Source: Algoriphagus litoralis (lineage in GTDB: Bacteria; Bacteroidota; Bacteroidia; Cytophagales; Cyclobacteriaceae). From it: 64,000 nucleotides of DNA. Of this stretch, positions 45,327-54,350 are shown one piece after another. The stretch covers positions 186,001 to 250,000 of the forward strand of contig NZ_QGOL01000009.1 of the NCBI RefSeq assembly GCF_003259255.1, in the 5' to 3' direction. The notes beneath the pieces are model-generated. The model made no database searches. It had not been told where the DNA came from and was given only the letters and a program-made list of their open reading frames with translations. Each line of letters opens with the position of its first letter. The first letter of the stretch is position 1. The position numbers and the translations under genes are program-made.

Positions 45327-46436
45327 TTATTTATTGATTTTATTTCCGTTTTCCCAGATCTCAGTTTTAACCAATTGACCAGCTTCATTATATAGTTCCC
45401 GTTTTCCATGAATTCTTCCTTTTGAATAGTTTCTGATCTCCAGTAGGTTACCCTCTTCATTGAAAATCTTCACTTCACCTTCTTCCAAGTCTTTTTGAAA
45501 GCGGACAGAAGAGATCAACTGCTCGTTGGGAAAATAATTTTCTTCGAGAACTTTCTCCCCTTGGGAATTGTAGCTGGTCCGTTGTCGAATTGTACCATTT
45601 GGATAAAAGGAAACAATTGGAGTGGCAGGGATACCTTTTTGGTAAATGGCTTTCATCCGGACTGAGCCATCAGGATAGTATTCGATCATTTCGCCTTCGG
45701 GAGATCCTTTAGTATAGGTAGCTCTTCGCTCCGGCTTCCCATCGGGATAATTCAACTCATAGACTCCGCTAAGTTCCCCCAATCGGAAATCCCGAACAGC
45801 CTTCACTTTGCCATCAGGGAAGTATTGAATCTCTTGACCGTCTACCAGCCCTCGGGAATAATTTGAGGAAAATACAATTTGACCATTTTCATCAAATTCA
45901 AGATAGGGACCATGAAATTGTCCTCCAAGAAAATTTATTTTAGTTTTAGGTTTTCCGTTTGGGTAAAAAGCCTCAGAAAGGCCATCAGGTTTATTGTTTC
46001 GAAAGGTAGTCCGATCCCGGATTTGCCCATCTTCAAAATAGGAAATCACTACCCCTTCCAATTGATTATTGACAAAATTGGACTCCTGGCTCAACCTGCC
46101 ATCGGCAAAGTAGCTCAGCGCTTTTCCTTCTCGGAGGTTATTCTTGAATTCCACGATACGGAGCGTGTCTCCTGATTCGGGATCGAGGTCATAAAAAAAT
46201 CCATTTCGCTGGTCATTTTTGAGATTTCCGATCAAAATTAACTTACCGTTGATGTCAAAAAGCCTGACTTCACCTTCTGCTTTTCCATTGATTTTAGTCA
46301 AAATCTCTTTGATATGAACGGAATCTTCATCGTAATAGGTCCTGATGGTATCTTGTCCAAAACAAGGTAAAAACATACTTAAAATCAGAATGAAAGCGAG
46401 ATTCAAAACATATACTTTCCTGTAAACTTGGCTCAT
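45327..46436 (-). CDS. secreted MORN/YwqK-repeat protein
   Basis: 369 residues from the ATG at 46436, which begins a signal peptide ending at PCFGQ. An earlier ATG at 46496 would leave only 12 bp to the divergent gene's long frame and is less likely. The rest is about a dozen 22-24-residue repeats with Y-x-P/D-G or F-x-N-G turns (ISYFEDGQIRDRTTFRNNKP; IEYYPDGSVRMKAIYQKGIP). The repeats resemble MORN or YwqK-type. Public pipelines often label such proteins an antitoxin, but no toxin gene is next to it. Confidence 0.82.
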   Translation of the reverse strand: MSQVYRKVYVLNLAFILILSMFLPCFGQDTIRTYYDEDSVHIKEILTKINGKAEGEVRLFDINGKLILIGNLKNDQRNGFFYDLDPESGDTLRIVEFKNNLREGKALSYFADGRLSQESNFVNNQLEGVVISYFEDGQIRDRTTFRNNKPDGLSEAFYPNGKPKTKINFLGGQFHGPYLEFDENGQIVFSSNYSRGLVDGQEIQYFPDGKVKAVRDFRLGELSGVYELNYPDGKPERRATYTKGSPEGEMIEYYPDGSVRMKAIYQKGIPATPIVSFYPNGTIRQRTSYNSQGEKVLEENYFPNEQLISSVRFQKDLEEGEVKIFNEEGNLLEIRNYSKGRIHGKRELYNEAGQLVKTEIWENGNKINK

Positions 46437-46595
46437 TTTTGAAAGAGATTCGGAGATAAAAGTTCTGTAATTTATAGCCTGATTACCTGACTTCATGGGA
46501 AATTAACGGTGAAGGAATTCAATTTGATTATTTTTGGGCATAATTTCTATTTCTGGCAGAAATCCCTTTTCTGTCGCACATCCAAACCACTGCAT

Positions 46596-47606
46596 ATGCG
46601 ACTCACCTTGAGTTATTTATTGATTTCGTTAGTTTTATTTTGCTCCTGTAAAGAAAAAGAGAAACCGTATAAAATCTACGAAGGTGAAATTTTTGGAACC
46701 TACTACCGAATACAGGTAGCTGATTTGGGAAAAGATTTGCAACCTGAATTTGACTCTGTTTTTTCTTTGATCAACAAGGCATCAAACTCCTATATCCAGG
46801 ATTCGGAAATCTCAAATTTCAACCAAACTGGCAAACTGATCAATCCCTCATCCACCTTCAAGGAAATGCTGGACTCCACCAGCAAATTCTACCAAATGTC
46901 TGAGGGATATTTCGAACCGACACTCTATCCATTGTTGAAATCCTGGGGGTTTTCCTTTGAGCAGCGGGAGCAAATGGACACTACAAAAGTCGCAGATTTG
47001 ATTGATTTGATCGGTTTTGATAAAATGATTCATGCGACAGATTCCGGTTATTTTGCTGCAAAACCCGGCGTAATGCTAGACATCACTGGTCTGGGAGAGG
47101 GCTATGCGATCGACAAATTGGTGGAAGTAGTGGAGCGAAATCAAATCTCTGACTATATGGTAGAAATAGGAGGTGAGATGAAAGCAAAAGGGATGAATTC
47201 CCGAAAAACCGTTTGGACTATTGGTATCGAAGATCCTGCAAAAGCCGAAATGGGAATTACGAGTTCGATGCTGACAAAAGTAGAATTGGATAATCGTTCG
47301 ATCAGCAGCTCGGGAAATTACCGTAAGTTCTACATCGATGAGGAAGGAAATCGTCGGGCGCATATTTTGGATCCGAAAACCGGTTTTCCTGTTAGTCATA
47401 CCATGGTTTCTGTTTCCGTTTTAGCACCTTCGGCGACGCAGGCAGATGCCTTGGCCACAGCATTTATGGCGATGGGCCCAGAAAAAGCAAAAATCCTAGC
47501 TGAACGTCTTTCTGGAGTAGAAGCGATGTTTGTGATTGGGGGAAAAGAAAAATTGGAAATGGAGTTTACAAGTGGGTTTCCGAGATCAGAAAAAATTGAT
47601 CAGTAG
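46596..47606 (+). CDS. ApbE-family FAD:protein FMN transferase lipoprotein
   Basis: 336 residues from the ATG at 46596, which gives a lipoprotein signal ending in LVLFCSC; an earlier ATG at 46509 is unlikely. The ApbE fold is clear: FGTYYRIQV near the N-terminus, VMLDITGLGEGYAIDKLVE with the metal site, and SISSSGNYRKFY, then AHILDPKTGFPV. It attaches FMN to a Thr of partner proteins such as Na+-NQR or Rnf subunits. None is in the window. Confidence 0.9.
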   Translation: MRLTLSYLLISLVLFCSCKEKEKPYKIYEGEIFGTYYRIQVADLGKDLQPEFDSVFSLINKASNSYIQDSEISNFNQTGKLINPSSTFKEMLDSTSKFYQMSEGYFEPTLYPLLKSWGFSFEQREQMDTTKVADLIDLIGFDKMIHATDSGYFAAKPGVMLDITGLGEGYAIDKLVEVVERNQISDYMVEIGGEMKAKGMNSRKTVWTIGIEDPAKAEMGITSSMLTKVELDNRSISSSGNYRKFYIDEEGNRRAHILDPKTGFPVSHTMVSVSVLAPSATQADALATAFMAMGPEKAKILAERLSGVEAMFVIGGKEKLEMEFTSGFPRSEKIDQ

Positions 47607-48106
47607 GCAGTCCCAGTTTTTTTAGTCACGGGAAATTCAAAAAAATATGCTGTTTAAATAGGAATGTTTGTGTCAATCTGAACCTTCGATTTTGATACCG
47701 ATGACGGGAAATTTTTTGTAAATTGAATGTATGGCATTCCAAGGACCCAACAGACGAGAGTCTGGCGGTTCGAGAACTCTTCGGCTTCAAGACTCTCGTC
47801 TCTCAGGTAATCAATGTGACAAACATCAGTTACGAGATAGCCTCATTTTTTCGTACTCAAAAGAGAGTTCTATGTAAGATGTATGTAGAACCAAATTCAC
47901 CTTACTAACTACTGATAGTTATTCCCGGTCTTGGGTCCAGCTGTTAAATTATTTTAAATTAGTTGAGGTCTGAAAAAATAATTAAGTAACTCATAGTCAG
48001 TTTTTTAAAATCCATGAATTACAAGCTGAAGAAAATTAGATTTTTTAGGTCGAAAATCAGAGAATTAAATATTTATATTTTCGGAATTAACTCAACTATC
48101 TCCTTT
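47607..48106. other. 500-bp gene-poor segment with a long perfect hairpin
   Basis: Between apbE and the DUF3857 gene. It is AT-rich apart from one block that holds a perfect 12-bp inverted repeat (47752-47763 with 47790-47801). That block lies in a 61-codon frame (47723-47908, TTG start). Octamers GGACCCAA (47743-47750) and TTGGGTCC (47932-47939) bracket the block as an outer inverted pair. It may be the remains of a small mobile element or a structured RNA. No tRNA or known riboswitch is seen. Confidence 0.4.
47752..47801. repeat. perfect 12-bp inverted repeat hairpin
   Basis: AGACGAGAGTCT and its exact reverse complement AGACTCTCGTCT, separated by 26 bases. There is no downstream T tract, so it does not look like a terminator. 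Adjacent sequence gives no recognisable gene. Confidence 0.6.
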
Positions 48107-50662
48107 ATGAAGAGAACTCTATTCCAAGGAATGTTACTTTTTGCGTTTACCTTCACTACTCATGCTCAGAAGCTTGAGGTGTATGAGAAACCAGTTTGGG
48201 TTAAAACTACCCCTATTGATTTGAATAATAAACGTGAGATTCCGATTGGTGAGGGTTTTCGCTATTTACTTTTTGAAAATCAGGTTAATTTAAAGGATAA
48301 ACAAGTTTTCTATAGATATAGTATGCAGGTATTATCTGCAGATGGTATTGCGGAAAATTCTGATTTGGTGATTGAGTACGATCCCACTTTCCAGAAATTG
48401 GAAGTGCATGAAGTGAATATTTACCGTGATGGAAAGAGGATAAATAAGCTGAACCCAAGTGATTTTAAAATTATACAAAAGGAAACTAGCGCTGATCGGA
48501 ATATTTACGACGGGGCCCTAAGCGCATTGCTTCACCTGACTGATGTTCAGAAGAATGACATAATCGACTATAGTTATACATTGAAAGGATTCAATCCTGT
48601 ATTTGGAGATCAGTTTTCGGGCTTCTTCTACCATAAACTGGGGATAAAAGTGGAGAAATTCAACTATAGGATTGTAGTGCCTCATAATCAGAAAATCCAG
48701 TTTCAAGCTGTGAGGCATGAATATAAGCCAGAAATAAGTAGTCAAAATGGTATTGATATTTACCATTGGAATCATGATGGACTTCAGGCCGTAAGTTTCG
48801 ATACCAATGTGCCTTATTGGTCAGTTTTGTATCCGATGACTTCGTATTCAACATTTCCGGATTGGAAATCAGTTGTGGATTGGGCTTTGCCTCTTTACAG
48901 GTATTCAGAAAGCGAGGTCAATGCGATAAAGAGTCAGTTGAAAGGGAGTAAAGACAACATTGCTAGGATCACTGAGATTATACGATTTGTCCAAGATGAC
49001 ATTCGGTATTTGGGATTGGAATCCGGGATGAGTTCATATCGCCCAAATTCACCTCAAAAAGTATTCAATCAGAAGTATGGGGATTGTAAGGACAAATCAT
49101 TGCTGCTGGTTTCCTTGCTCCGGAGTGAAGGCATAGAAGCTTTTCCAGTCTTAGTTAACACGCAATGGAAAAGTAACGTTGAGGTTTTCCCGGCAAATGC
49201 AATTGCGTTTGATCATTGTGTAGTTACTTTTAATTGGAAAGGTGAGGATTTATACGTTGATCCAACGATTTCCAATCAAGGGGGGAATTTGATGAATATC
49301 TATTTTCCAGATTACAGAAAAGGACTGGTTATCAAACCTAATAATACTAGCCTCACCAGCTTTCCAGAAGTACCAAAGTCAGTTCAAAAAGTAGATGAGT
49401 TTATCGTAGTGAAAGATTTTGAGGGAAATGCTTCTCTGGAAATCCGAACTGAATATCGAGGCAAAAGAGCTGACGAACTTCGTTCAAGCTTTATAAATAG
49501 CACAGTCGAGGAAATTTCTAAGTCTTATCTGGACTTTTACGCTGGAATTTATCCCGGAATTAAGGCCGCTGGACCCATTGAGTATCTTGATGCTGACAGA
49601 AATATCTCAAATGTGATTACAACTTTAGAGACTTATGAAATAGAGAATTTTTGGCAGAAATCTGAAGAGGATGAAAACCAACTTTACGCAGAAGTTTACC
49701 CGCTTGAATTGAATTCCAGAATAAGTTTTCCAAAAACAGCTAGCCGGGAAATGGAATATTTTTTAGGTGAGCCAGAAGTTTTTTCCATCTCCACCAAAAT
49801 CGTAATGCCGGAAAGCTGGCCTGTTCAATCCTATCAAAAGCGGATAGATGCAGGAGGTTTTGTTTATGAAAACGAAGTAAATGGCGAGGGAAACATTATT
49901 AACATCAGTCATAAATACGAGTTGCTGAAAGCCAGTATACCAGGATCCGATGTTCCCAAACTCATTGAACAGAAAAATTTAATGGCCAATGAGTTGAGTT
50001 TCTTTTTGACTTACAATCCAAATAGTAGTGGATCAGTGAATTTTCTTGCCGTGTTTTCCTTCACTTTATTGTTGTTTTTGTCGTTTGTTTTAGGCTTGAG
50101 AATCTTTAAACAATACAATCCAGAACCTCAAGCTCGGAGCCTTTATGATAGTATTGGGGGTTGGCTTATTTTACCTTCAATTACGGTGATAATTATCCCC
50201 ATTGCTGTCATTGTTAATCTTGTGACAGGAGAATACTTTAATAATTCCGTTTGGGTTGGAGCGGAAGCTTATGGAACTTCTTTGCAAGTGTATTGTGTCG
50301 TTAGCTTTGTTTTCTTGACGATTTTATTTGCCTATTCAATCCTGACCTTGATTTTCTTTTTCAAATTGCGAACAGCAGCACCTCAAATGGTTATCATTTT
50401 GTTGGTCGTGAATTTTGTTTCGCTTTTGCTCGATGAATATGTTGTTAACCAATATTTCCATGAATTAGGGGTCGAATCTTCTTCCAGAGATATTGGTCGG
50501 AGTGTAATAGGATTATTTATCTGGATTCCATATTTCGTTAAATCAAACCGGGTGAAATCCACATTTACTAAAACGTATTCAGAAAATAAATACAATCTGA
50601 TTCCAATGGAAAATGGTGTGAAAGAAGAAGAGAATAACTCAGAAAAACCTTATTTGGAATAA
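48107..50662 (+). CDS. DUF3857 / transglutaminase-like / DUF2569 membrane protein
   Basis: 851 residues from the ATG at 48107, which starts a signal peptide (MKRTLFQGMLLFAFTFTTHA). An earlier ATG at 48014 would place 31 poorly conserved residues before it. Residues about 30-235 are DUF3857. A transglutaminase-like core with the cysteine in KYGDCKDKSLLLV and the histidine in AFDHCVVTF follows. The last about 200 residues hold one helix and then a DUF2569-type four-helix unit beginning SIGGWLIL. Its natural substrate is unknown. It seems AT-richer than the flanks. Confidence 0.85.
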   Translation: MKRTLFQGMLLFAFTFTTHAQKLEVYEKPVWVKTTPIDLNNKREIPIGEGFRYLLFENQVNLKDKQVFYRYSMQVLSADGIAENSDLVIEYDPTFQKLEVHEVNIYRDGKRINKLNPSDFKIIQKETSADRNIYDGALSALLHLTDVQKNDIIDYSYTLKGFNPVFGDQFSGFFYHKLGIKVEKFNYRIVVPHNQKIQFQAVRHEYKPEISSQNGIDIYHWNHDGLQAVSFDTNVPYWSVLYPMTSYSTFPDWKSVVDWALPLYRYSESEVNAIKSQLKGSKDNIARITEIIRFVQDDIRYLGLESGMSSYRPNSPQKVFNQKYGDCKDKSLLLVSLLRSEGIEAFPVLVNTQWKSNVEVFPANAIAFDHCVVTFNWKGEDLYVDPTISNQGGNLMNIYFPDYRKGLVIKPNNTSLTSFPEVPKSVQKVDEFIVVKDFEGNASLEIRTEYRGKRADELRSSFINSTVEEISKSYLDFYAGIYPGIKAAGPIEYLDADRNISNVITTLETYEIENFWQKSEEDENQLYAEVYPLELNSRISFPKTASREMEYFLGEPEVFSISTKIVMPESWPVQSYQKRIDAGGFVYENEVNGEGNIINISHKYELLKASIPGSDVPKLIEQKNLMANELSFFLTYNPNSSGSVNFLAVFSFTLLLFLSFVLGLRIFKQYNPEPQARSLYDSIGGWLILPSITVIIIPIAVIVNLVTGEYFNNSVWVGAEAYGTSLQVYCVVSFVFLTILFAYSILTLIFFFKLRTAAPQMVIILLVVNFVSLLLDEYVVNQYFHELGVESSSRDIGRSVIGLFIWIPYFVKSNRVKSTFTKTYSENKYNLIPMENGVKEEENNSEKPYLE

Positions 50663-50684
50663 GTCCCTGAAAAGTAAAGGGAAT

Positions 50685-50723
50685 AAAAAAAGCCTTCATC
50701 TTTCCACAAAATGAAGGCTTTTT
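50685..50723. terminator. bidirectional terminator
   Basis: Inverted repeat AAAAAGCCTTCAT/ATGAAGGCTTTTT with an 11-base loop. It separates the converging DUF3857 and thiolase genes and serves both. Confidence 0.88.
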
Positions 50724-50739
50724 AAGTTTTAAAATTTAA

Positions 50740-51921
50740 TTACATCTTCTCAATCACAATCGCAGAAGCTCCGCCACCGCCGTTGCAGATACCGGCAACT
50801 CCAATATTTCCGCCTTTTTGGTGAAGGACGGAATTCAGCGTGGTGATGATTCTGGCTCCGGAAGCCCCAAGTGGGTGTCCTAAGGAAACTGCGCCGCCAA
50901 AGACGTTGATTTTATCATTATCCAAGTTCAATTCGCGCTGATTGGCAATCGCAACTGCAGCAAAAGCTTCATTGATTTCATAGTAGGAAACCTCATCAGC
51001 TGAAACTCCAGCATGTTTTAGTGCCTTTGGAATAGCCAAAGCAGGAGCTGTGGTAAACCAAAGTGGATCAGTAGCCGCATCGGCAAAGCCGCGAATTTTG
51101 GCCAAAGGCTTCAATCCCAATTCCTCTGCCTTTTCTTTGCTTACCAGAACCAAAGCAGAGGCACCGTCATTCATGGTGGATGCATTTGCCGCTGTGACAG
51201 TTCCATTTTTATCAAAAACAGGCTTTAGCGAAGGAATCTTTTCAAACATGACGTTTCTGAATTCCTCATCTTCTTCAATCCGGATAGTTTCACCTTTTCG
51301 GCCCAGCATTTCTACAGGAATAATTTCATCCTTGAACATTCCCTTTTCCCAAGCTTCAGCTGAGCGCTTGTACGATTGAATGGCATAGGCGTCCTGATCT
51401 TCACGCGAGATGTTCATTTCTTTGGCTGTATTATCCGCACAATTTCCCATCGGGAATTTGTAGTAAACCTCAAAAAGTCCATCTTTCACCAAGCCGTCTA
51501 CCATTTCTGCATTGCCGTATTTATAGCCAAAGCGCGCTTTTGGAATATAATAGGGCACGTTGGACATGCTTTCCATTCCGCCAGCTACTACTACATCGTT
51601 GATGCCAAGCATGATAGATTGAGCGGCGAGCATGACGGCTTTCATTCCGGAAGCACATACCTTATTTACAGTAGTACAGGGTACATCGTAGGCGATTCCT
51701 GCACCTATAGCAGCCTGTCGAGCAGGCGCCTGACCTAGATTTGCCGATATCACATTACCCATAAATACTTCGTTGACTTTTTCCGTAGGAACTCCGGATT
51801 TTGCAAGCGCTCCTTTGATGGCGATGCTTCCCAGCTCAACAGCTGTCAAGGTTGACAGTTTTCCGCCAAAACTTCCTAAAGGTGTGCGGACTGCGGATAC
51901 GATATAGACTTCTTTGATCAT
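50740..51921 (-). CDS. acetyl-CoA acetyltransferase (thiolase)
   Basis: 393 residues. The acyl-enzyme cysteine is at about C89 (TVNKVCASGMKA), the histidine is in SLGHPLGASGAR and the second cysteine is in GICNGGGGAS; NEAFAAV is also present. The length and motifs fit the acetoacetyl-CoA-forming or -cleaving class. An HMG-CoA lyase-family gene elsewhere in the window (34770) could feed it acetoacetate via other enzymes, which is inference only. No other fatty-acid oxidation gene is adjacent. Confidence 0.93.
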   Translation of the reverse strand: MIKEVYIVSAVRTPLGSFGGKLSTLTAVELGSIAIKGALAKSGVPTEKVNEVFMGNVISANLGQAPARQAAIGAGIAYDVPCTTVNKVCASGMKAVMLAAQSIMLGINDVVVAGGMESMSNVPYYIPKARFGYKYGNAEMVDGLVKDGLFEVYYKFPMGNCADNTAKEMNISREDQDAYAIQSYKRSAEAWEKGMFKDEIIPVEMLGRKGETIRIEEDEEFRNVMFEKIPSLKPVFDKNGTVTAANASTMNDGASALVLVSKEKAEELGLKPLAKIRGFADAATDPLWFTTAPALAIPKALKHAGVSADEVSYYEINEAFAAVAIANQRELNLDNDKINVFGGAVSLGHPLGASGARIITTLNSVLHQKGGNIGVAGICNGGGGASAIVIEKM

Positions 51922-52000
51922 GTTTATTTGGGTTTAATTTGCTAGAGAAAAGACCGATTCAGAACGGGACTTCAGGCTCAGATCTTCCTTCACTATTATT

Positions 52001-52609
52001 TTACCAGTCTGGCAATCCCCGTTTCGGGCGCTGAGTAGGTTTTTTCTTGTTTTCTTGGATATAGCGAAGCTCAGCTGCGTTGAGAGATTCCAAAATCTGA
52101 GCCGCTTGTTCTGGTGTGAGGTTCATACTTTTCAGTTTTTCGCGCATTTCCTCCAATTTTTTCTGTCGGTCAGCAAGATTGGCATCCATCTGATCATTTG
52201 CATTTTCTCCAGCCTCTTCGCTTTGCTGTGAAGGATCTTTTCCTTCTTGGCCTTCTTTGGCTTGATCATCCTCTGTTTGTTCGCCGTCTTTTTGCTCAGA
52301 AGGATTCTCTTGCTTTTCCCCTTCGCTGTCTTGGCTTTGATTCTGCTGATTTTGCTGCTGCTGATCTTGCTGTTGTTCTTGCTCTTCTTCTTTTTGTTCT
52401 TTTTCCAGCTTTTCTTTCAAGGCTTTTAGTTTGGCGTCATTTGGAAACTGACTCAAACCCGCATTTACTTCCTTAAGCGCATTTTCTTTGTCAGTTTTCA
52501 CATAGGACCTTGCCGCCCGATTGAAAAATTCACCGGAGGTCTGAGCAGCCATTTCTTGTGAAAAGAAAAGAATACCGGCAAATACGAATAGGCTAAGTTT
52601 AATTTTCAT
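52001..52609 (-). CDS. low-complexity Gln/Glu-rich secreted protein of a Bat-like cluster
   Basis: 202 residues. A signal peptide (to about AAQ at 23) is followed by a short helical TPR-like unit. Next is a stretch of about 70 residues made almost entirely of Gln, Glu, Asn and Lys, then a helical C-terminus (LTPEQAAQILESLNAAELRY). This looks like the C-terminal tail of a BatC-type protein encoded separately. It overlaps the TPR gene by 11 bp. Confidence 0.72.
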   Translation of the reverse strand: MKIKLSLFVFAGILFFSQEMAAQTSGEFFNRAARSYVKTDKENALKEVNAGLSQFPNDAKLKALKEKLEKEQKEEEQEQQQDQQQQNQQNQSQDSEGEKQENPSEQKDGEQTEDDQAKEGQEGKDPSQQSEEAGENANDQMDANLADRQKKLEEMREKLKSMNLTPEQAAQILESLNAAELRYIQENKKKPTQRPKRGLPDW

Positions 52610-53243
52610 CGATTTCCACTACCTCCTGAAGTGTGGTCATAAAATCCTGATAAGCCGCCACAGTTTCATCCTGCGTCATGGCTTCCTGCATAAGGTTTAA
52701 AGCGTCTTTGAAGCGGAATTGTTCCACCAGCCGGTCAGCTTCGGCTTTCTTTCGCTTCGCAAATTCCGAGGGCTCGGGTTTGTTTTGATCTTGATTTTTC
52801 CGCTCTTCATCCCGCTGAAGCCATCTGGCAAGCATTTCATAGTTGTATCTTGCCTGTTCATTTGTAGGATCTTTGATTAGGGCTGACTGAAATTTGCTTA
52901 ATGCAGCCTCATATTCTTTTTTGTTTCCTAAGATTACTCCACTCTGATTGTAGGCAAAAGAAACCAGCATTTTGTTCGGACTTTGGGTTACTTGGTCGTA
53001 CCATGTCTGCGCCTCATCCATTTTATCCGAGTAATGATGGCTCAACCCAAGGTTAAAGCTCAATTCCGGAGATTTGTATTCAAATTCATTCACTAAAACC
53101 AAGTGATCGGTCACAGACTGTTCGTAGTTAGCCTCAGCATAGCTTCTTTCTGCTGCTTCAATAGCTGTGTTTAATCTGCTCACACGAGTCCATGAACTGG
53201 GAATTATCAAAAATACCGTCAAAATCCACTTGCTATAGCTCAT
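52599..53243 (-). CDS. TPR protein, BatC-like
   Basis: 214 residues with an N-terminal membrane-anchor or signal segment (MSYSKWILTVFLIIPSSW). TPR units follow at about residues 50-130 (YEAALSKFQSALIKDPTNEQ is one). A charged helical end shares FKDALNLMQEAM features. In Bat clusters TPR proteins of this kind work with VWA proteins at the inner membrane. It starts on the last base of the upstream gene's stop and overlaps the next gene by 11 bp. Confidence 0.8.
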   Translation of the reverse strand: MSYSKWILTVFLIIPSSWTRVSRLNTAIEAAERSYAEANYEQSVTDHLVLVNEFEYKSPELSFNLGLSHHYSDKMDEAQTWYDQVTQSPNKMLVSFAYNQSGVILGNKKEYEAALSKFQSALIKDPTNEQARYNYEMLARWLQRDEERKNQDQNKPEPSEFAKRKKAEADRLVEQFRFKDALNLMQEAMTQDETVAAYQDFMTTLQEVVEIDEN

Positions 53244-54208
53244 CAGAGTTTGATTGTTTTGATGGGTAAAATCATATCCAATAGGGCTAATCCCAATGCT
53301 GCCAAAAGAAAATAGAAGTACTTATTGGAGCTTGCTTCGACCATTCGGGTATTGGCTACTCCGCCTTCGAGGCGATCAATGGTAGCGATCAGATCCCCAA
53401 TCTGCTGCGATTCATTTGAGATTTCAAAATAATCCCCTGAGGTCTCAGACGCCGCTAGTCGGAGAGAGTTTGATTCAAGTTTTGAGATGGCAGGTTCGCC
53501 TGTTGCAGGATCAATCACCATTCCATTCCCTCTTGGGATTTGGCTTCCATTTTCGGTACCTATTCCAAGCGAAAACACTTTGATGTTATTATCAGCTAGG
53601 TCTGCAACGATTCCTTCGAGATCATCTCCAAAATTTTCTCCATCGGAGATTAGGATCACTGATTTCGCTTTGACTTCCTGACTTTCATCTTTTAAGAACC
53701 TGTCGAGCGCCATCCTCAAGGGAGCGGTCAAATCAGTGCCGGCGTTTGGTACCAAGCCAGTATTTAATCCATCGATATAAAGTTGGATAACTGCCTGATC
53801 AAAAGTCAATGGGCACTGCATAAATGCTTCAGAACTGAATATGATAAGTCCGATTCGGTCAGAGGGAAAACTTTTAATCAGATTTTTAAGCTCAAATTTG
53901 ATACGCTGTAGGCGGCTGGGACCAATATCAGTAGCATTCATAGACTGGGAAAGGTCGACTGCAATGAATATATCTTTGCCTTCTTCCTTTACTTCTTTAA
54001 AAGAATTGCCAATAGATGGCCCGGCAAATGCGATAAGGAACAGCGCAAAATAGGCTGTACGGATGATGCATTTGGTGAATAGCCGCTGCTTCTCCACTTT
54101 CAACCGACGGTTGATGGACCAAAAGCGTGTCAGGTAAAGTATATAAAGAAGTACAAAGACTCCCGAAAGAAGAAGGGTGAGTCTGATGTCAGGGTATGCC
54201 CAAATCAT
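53243..54208 (-). CDS. VWA-domain membrane protein, BatA/BatB-like
   Basis: 321 residues. Two helices at the N-terminus and one near the C-terminus flank a von Willebrand A domain with an intact MIDAS: DLSQS at about 86, a downstream threonine (GTDLT) and SDGE. Bat proteins were first linked to aerotolerance, but their exact role is not settled. No MoxR ATPase, DUF58 or BatD gene is in the window, so this is a reduced version of the usual cluster. Confidence 0.85.
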   Translation of the reverse strand: MIWAYPDIRLTLLLSGVFVLLYILYLTRFWSINRRLKVEKQRLFTKCIIRTAYFALFLIAFAGPSIGNSFKEVKEEGKDIFIAVDLSQSMNATDIGPSRLQRIKFELKNLIKSFPSDRIGLIIFSSEAFMQCPLTFDQAVIQLYIDGLNTGLVPNAGTDLTAPLRMALDRFLKDESQEVKAKSVILISDGENFGDDLEGIVADLADNNIKVFSLGIGTENGSQIPRGNGMVIDPATGEPAISKLESNSLRLAASETSGDYFEISNESQQIGDLIATIDRLEGGVANTRMVEASSNKYFYFLLAALGLALLDMILPIKTIKL

Positions 54209-54350
54209 GGCCTGAAATTAGGAAATTAAACCTAAATTGAAACCCAGGATTCTGTAGAAGGTGAATAGTAGTCGAAACTTTTACCAGAATTAACAAACAT
54301 TAATTTTGTGAGGCCGTTCGCCTTACATATTCCGATTCAATTTCTGCTAC

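Noticed and set aside
45327-46436. MORN-repeat protein as a toxin-antitoxin antitoxin
   Set aside because: No toxin-like gene is adjacent, and the signal peptide places it outside the cytoplasm.
47723-47908. 61-codon frame as a real gene
   Set aside because: It starts with TTG, has no ribosome-binding or promoter support, and its centre is a perfect palindrome. Kept only as part of the odd gap.
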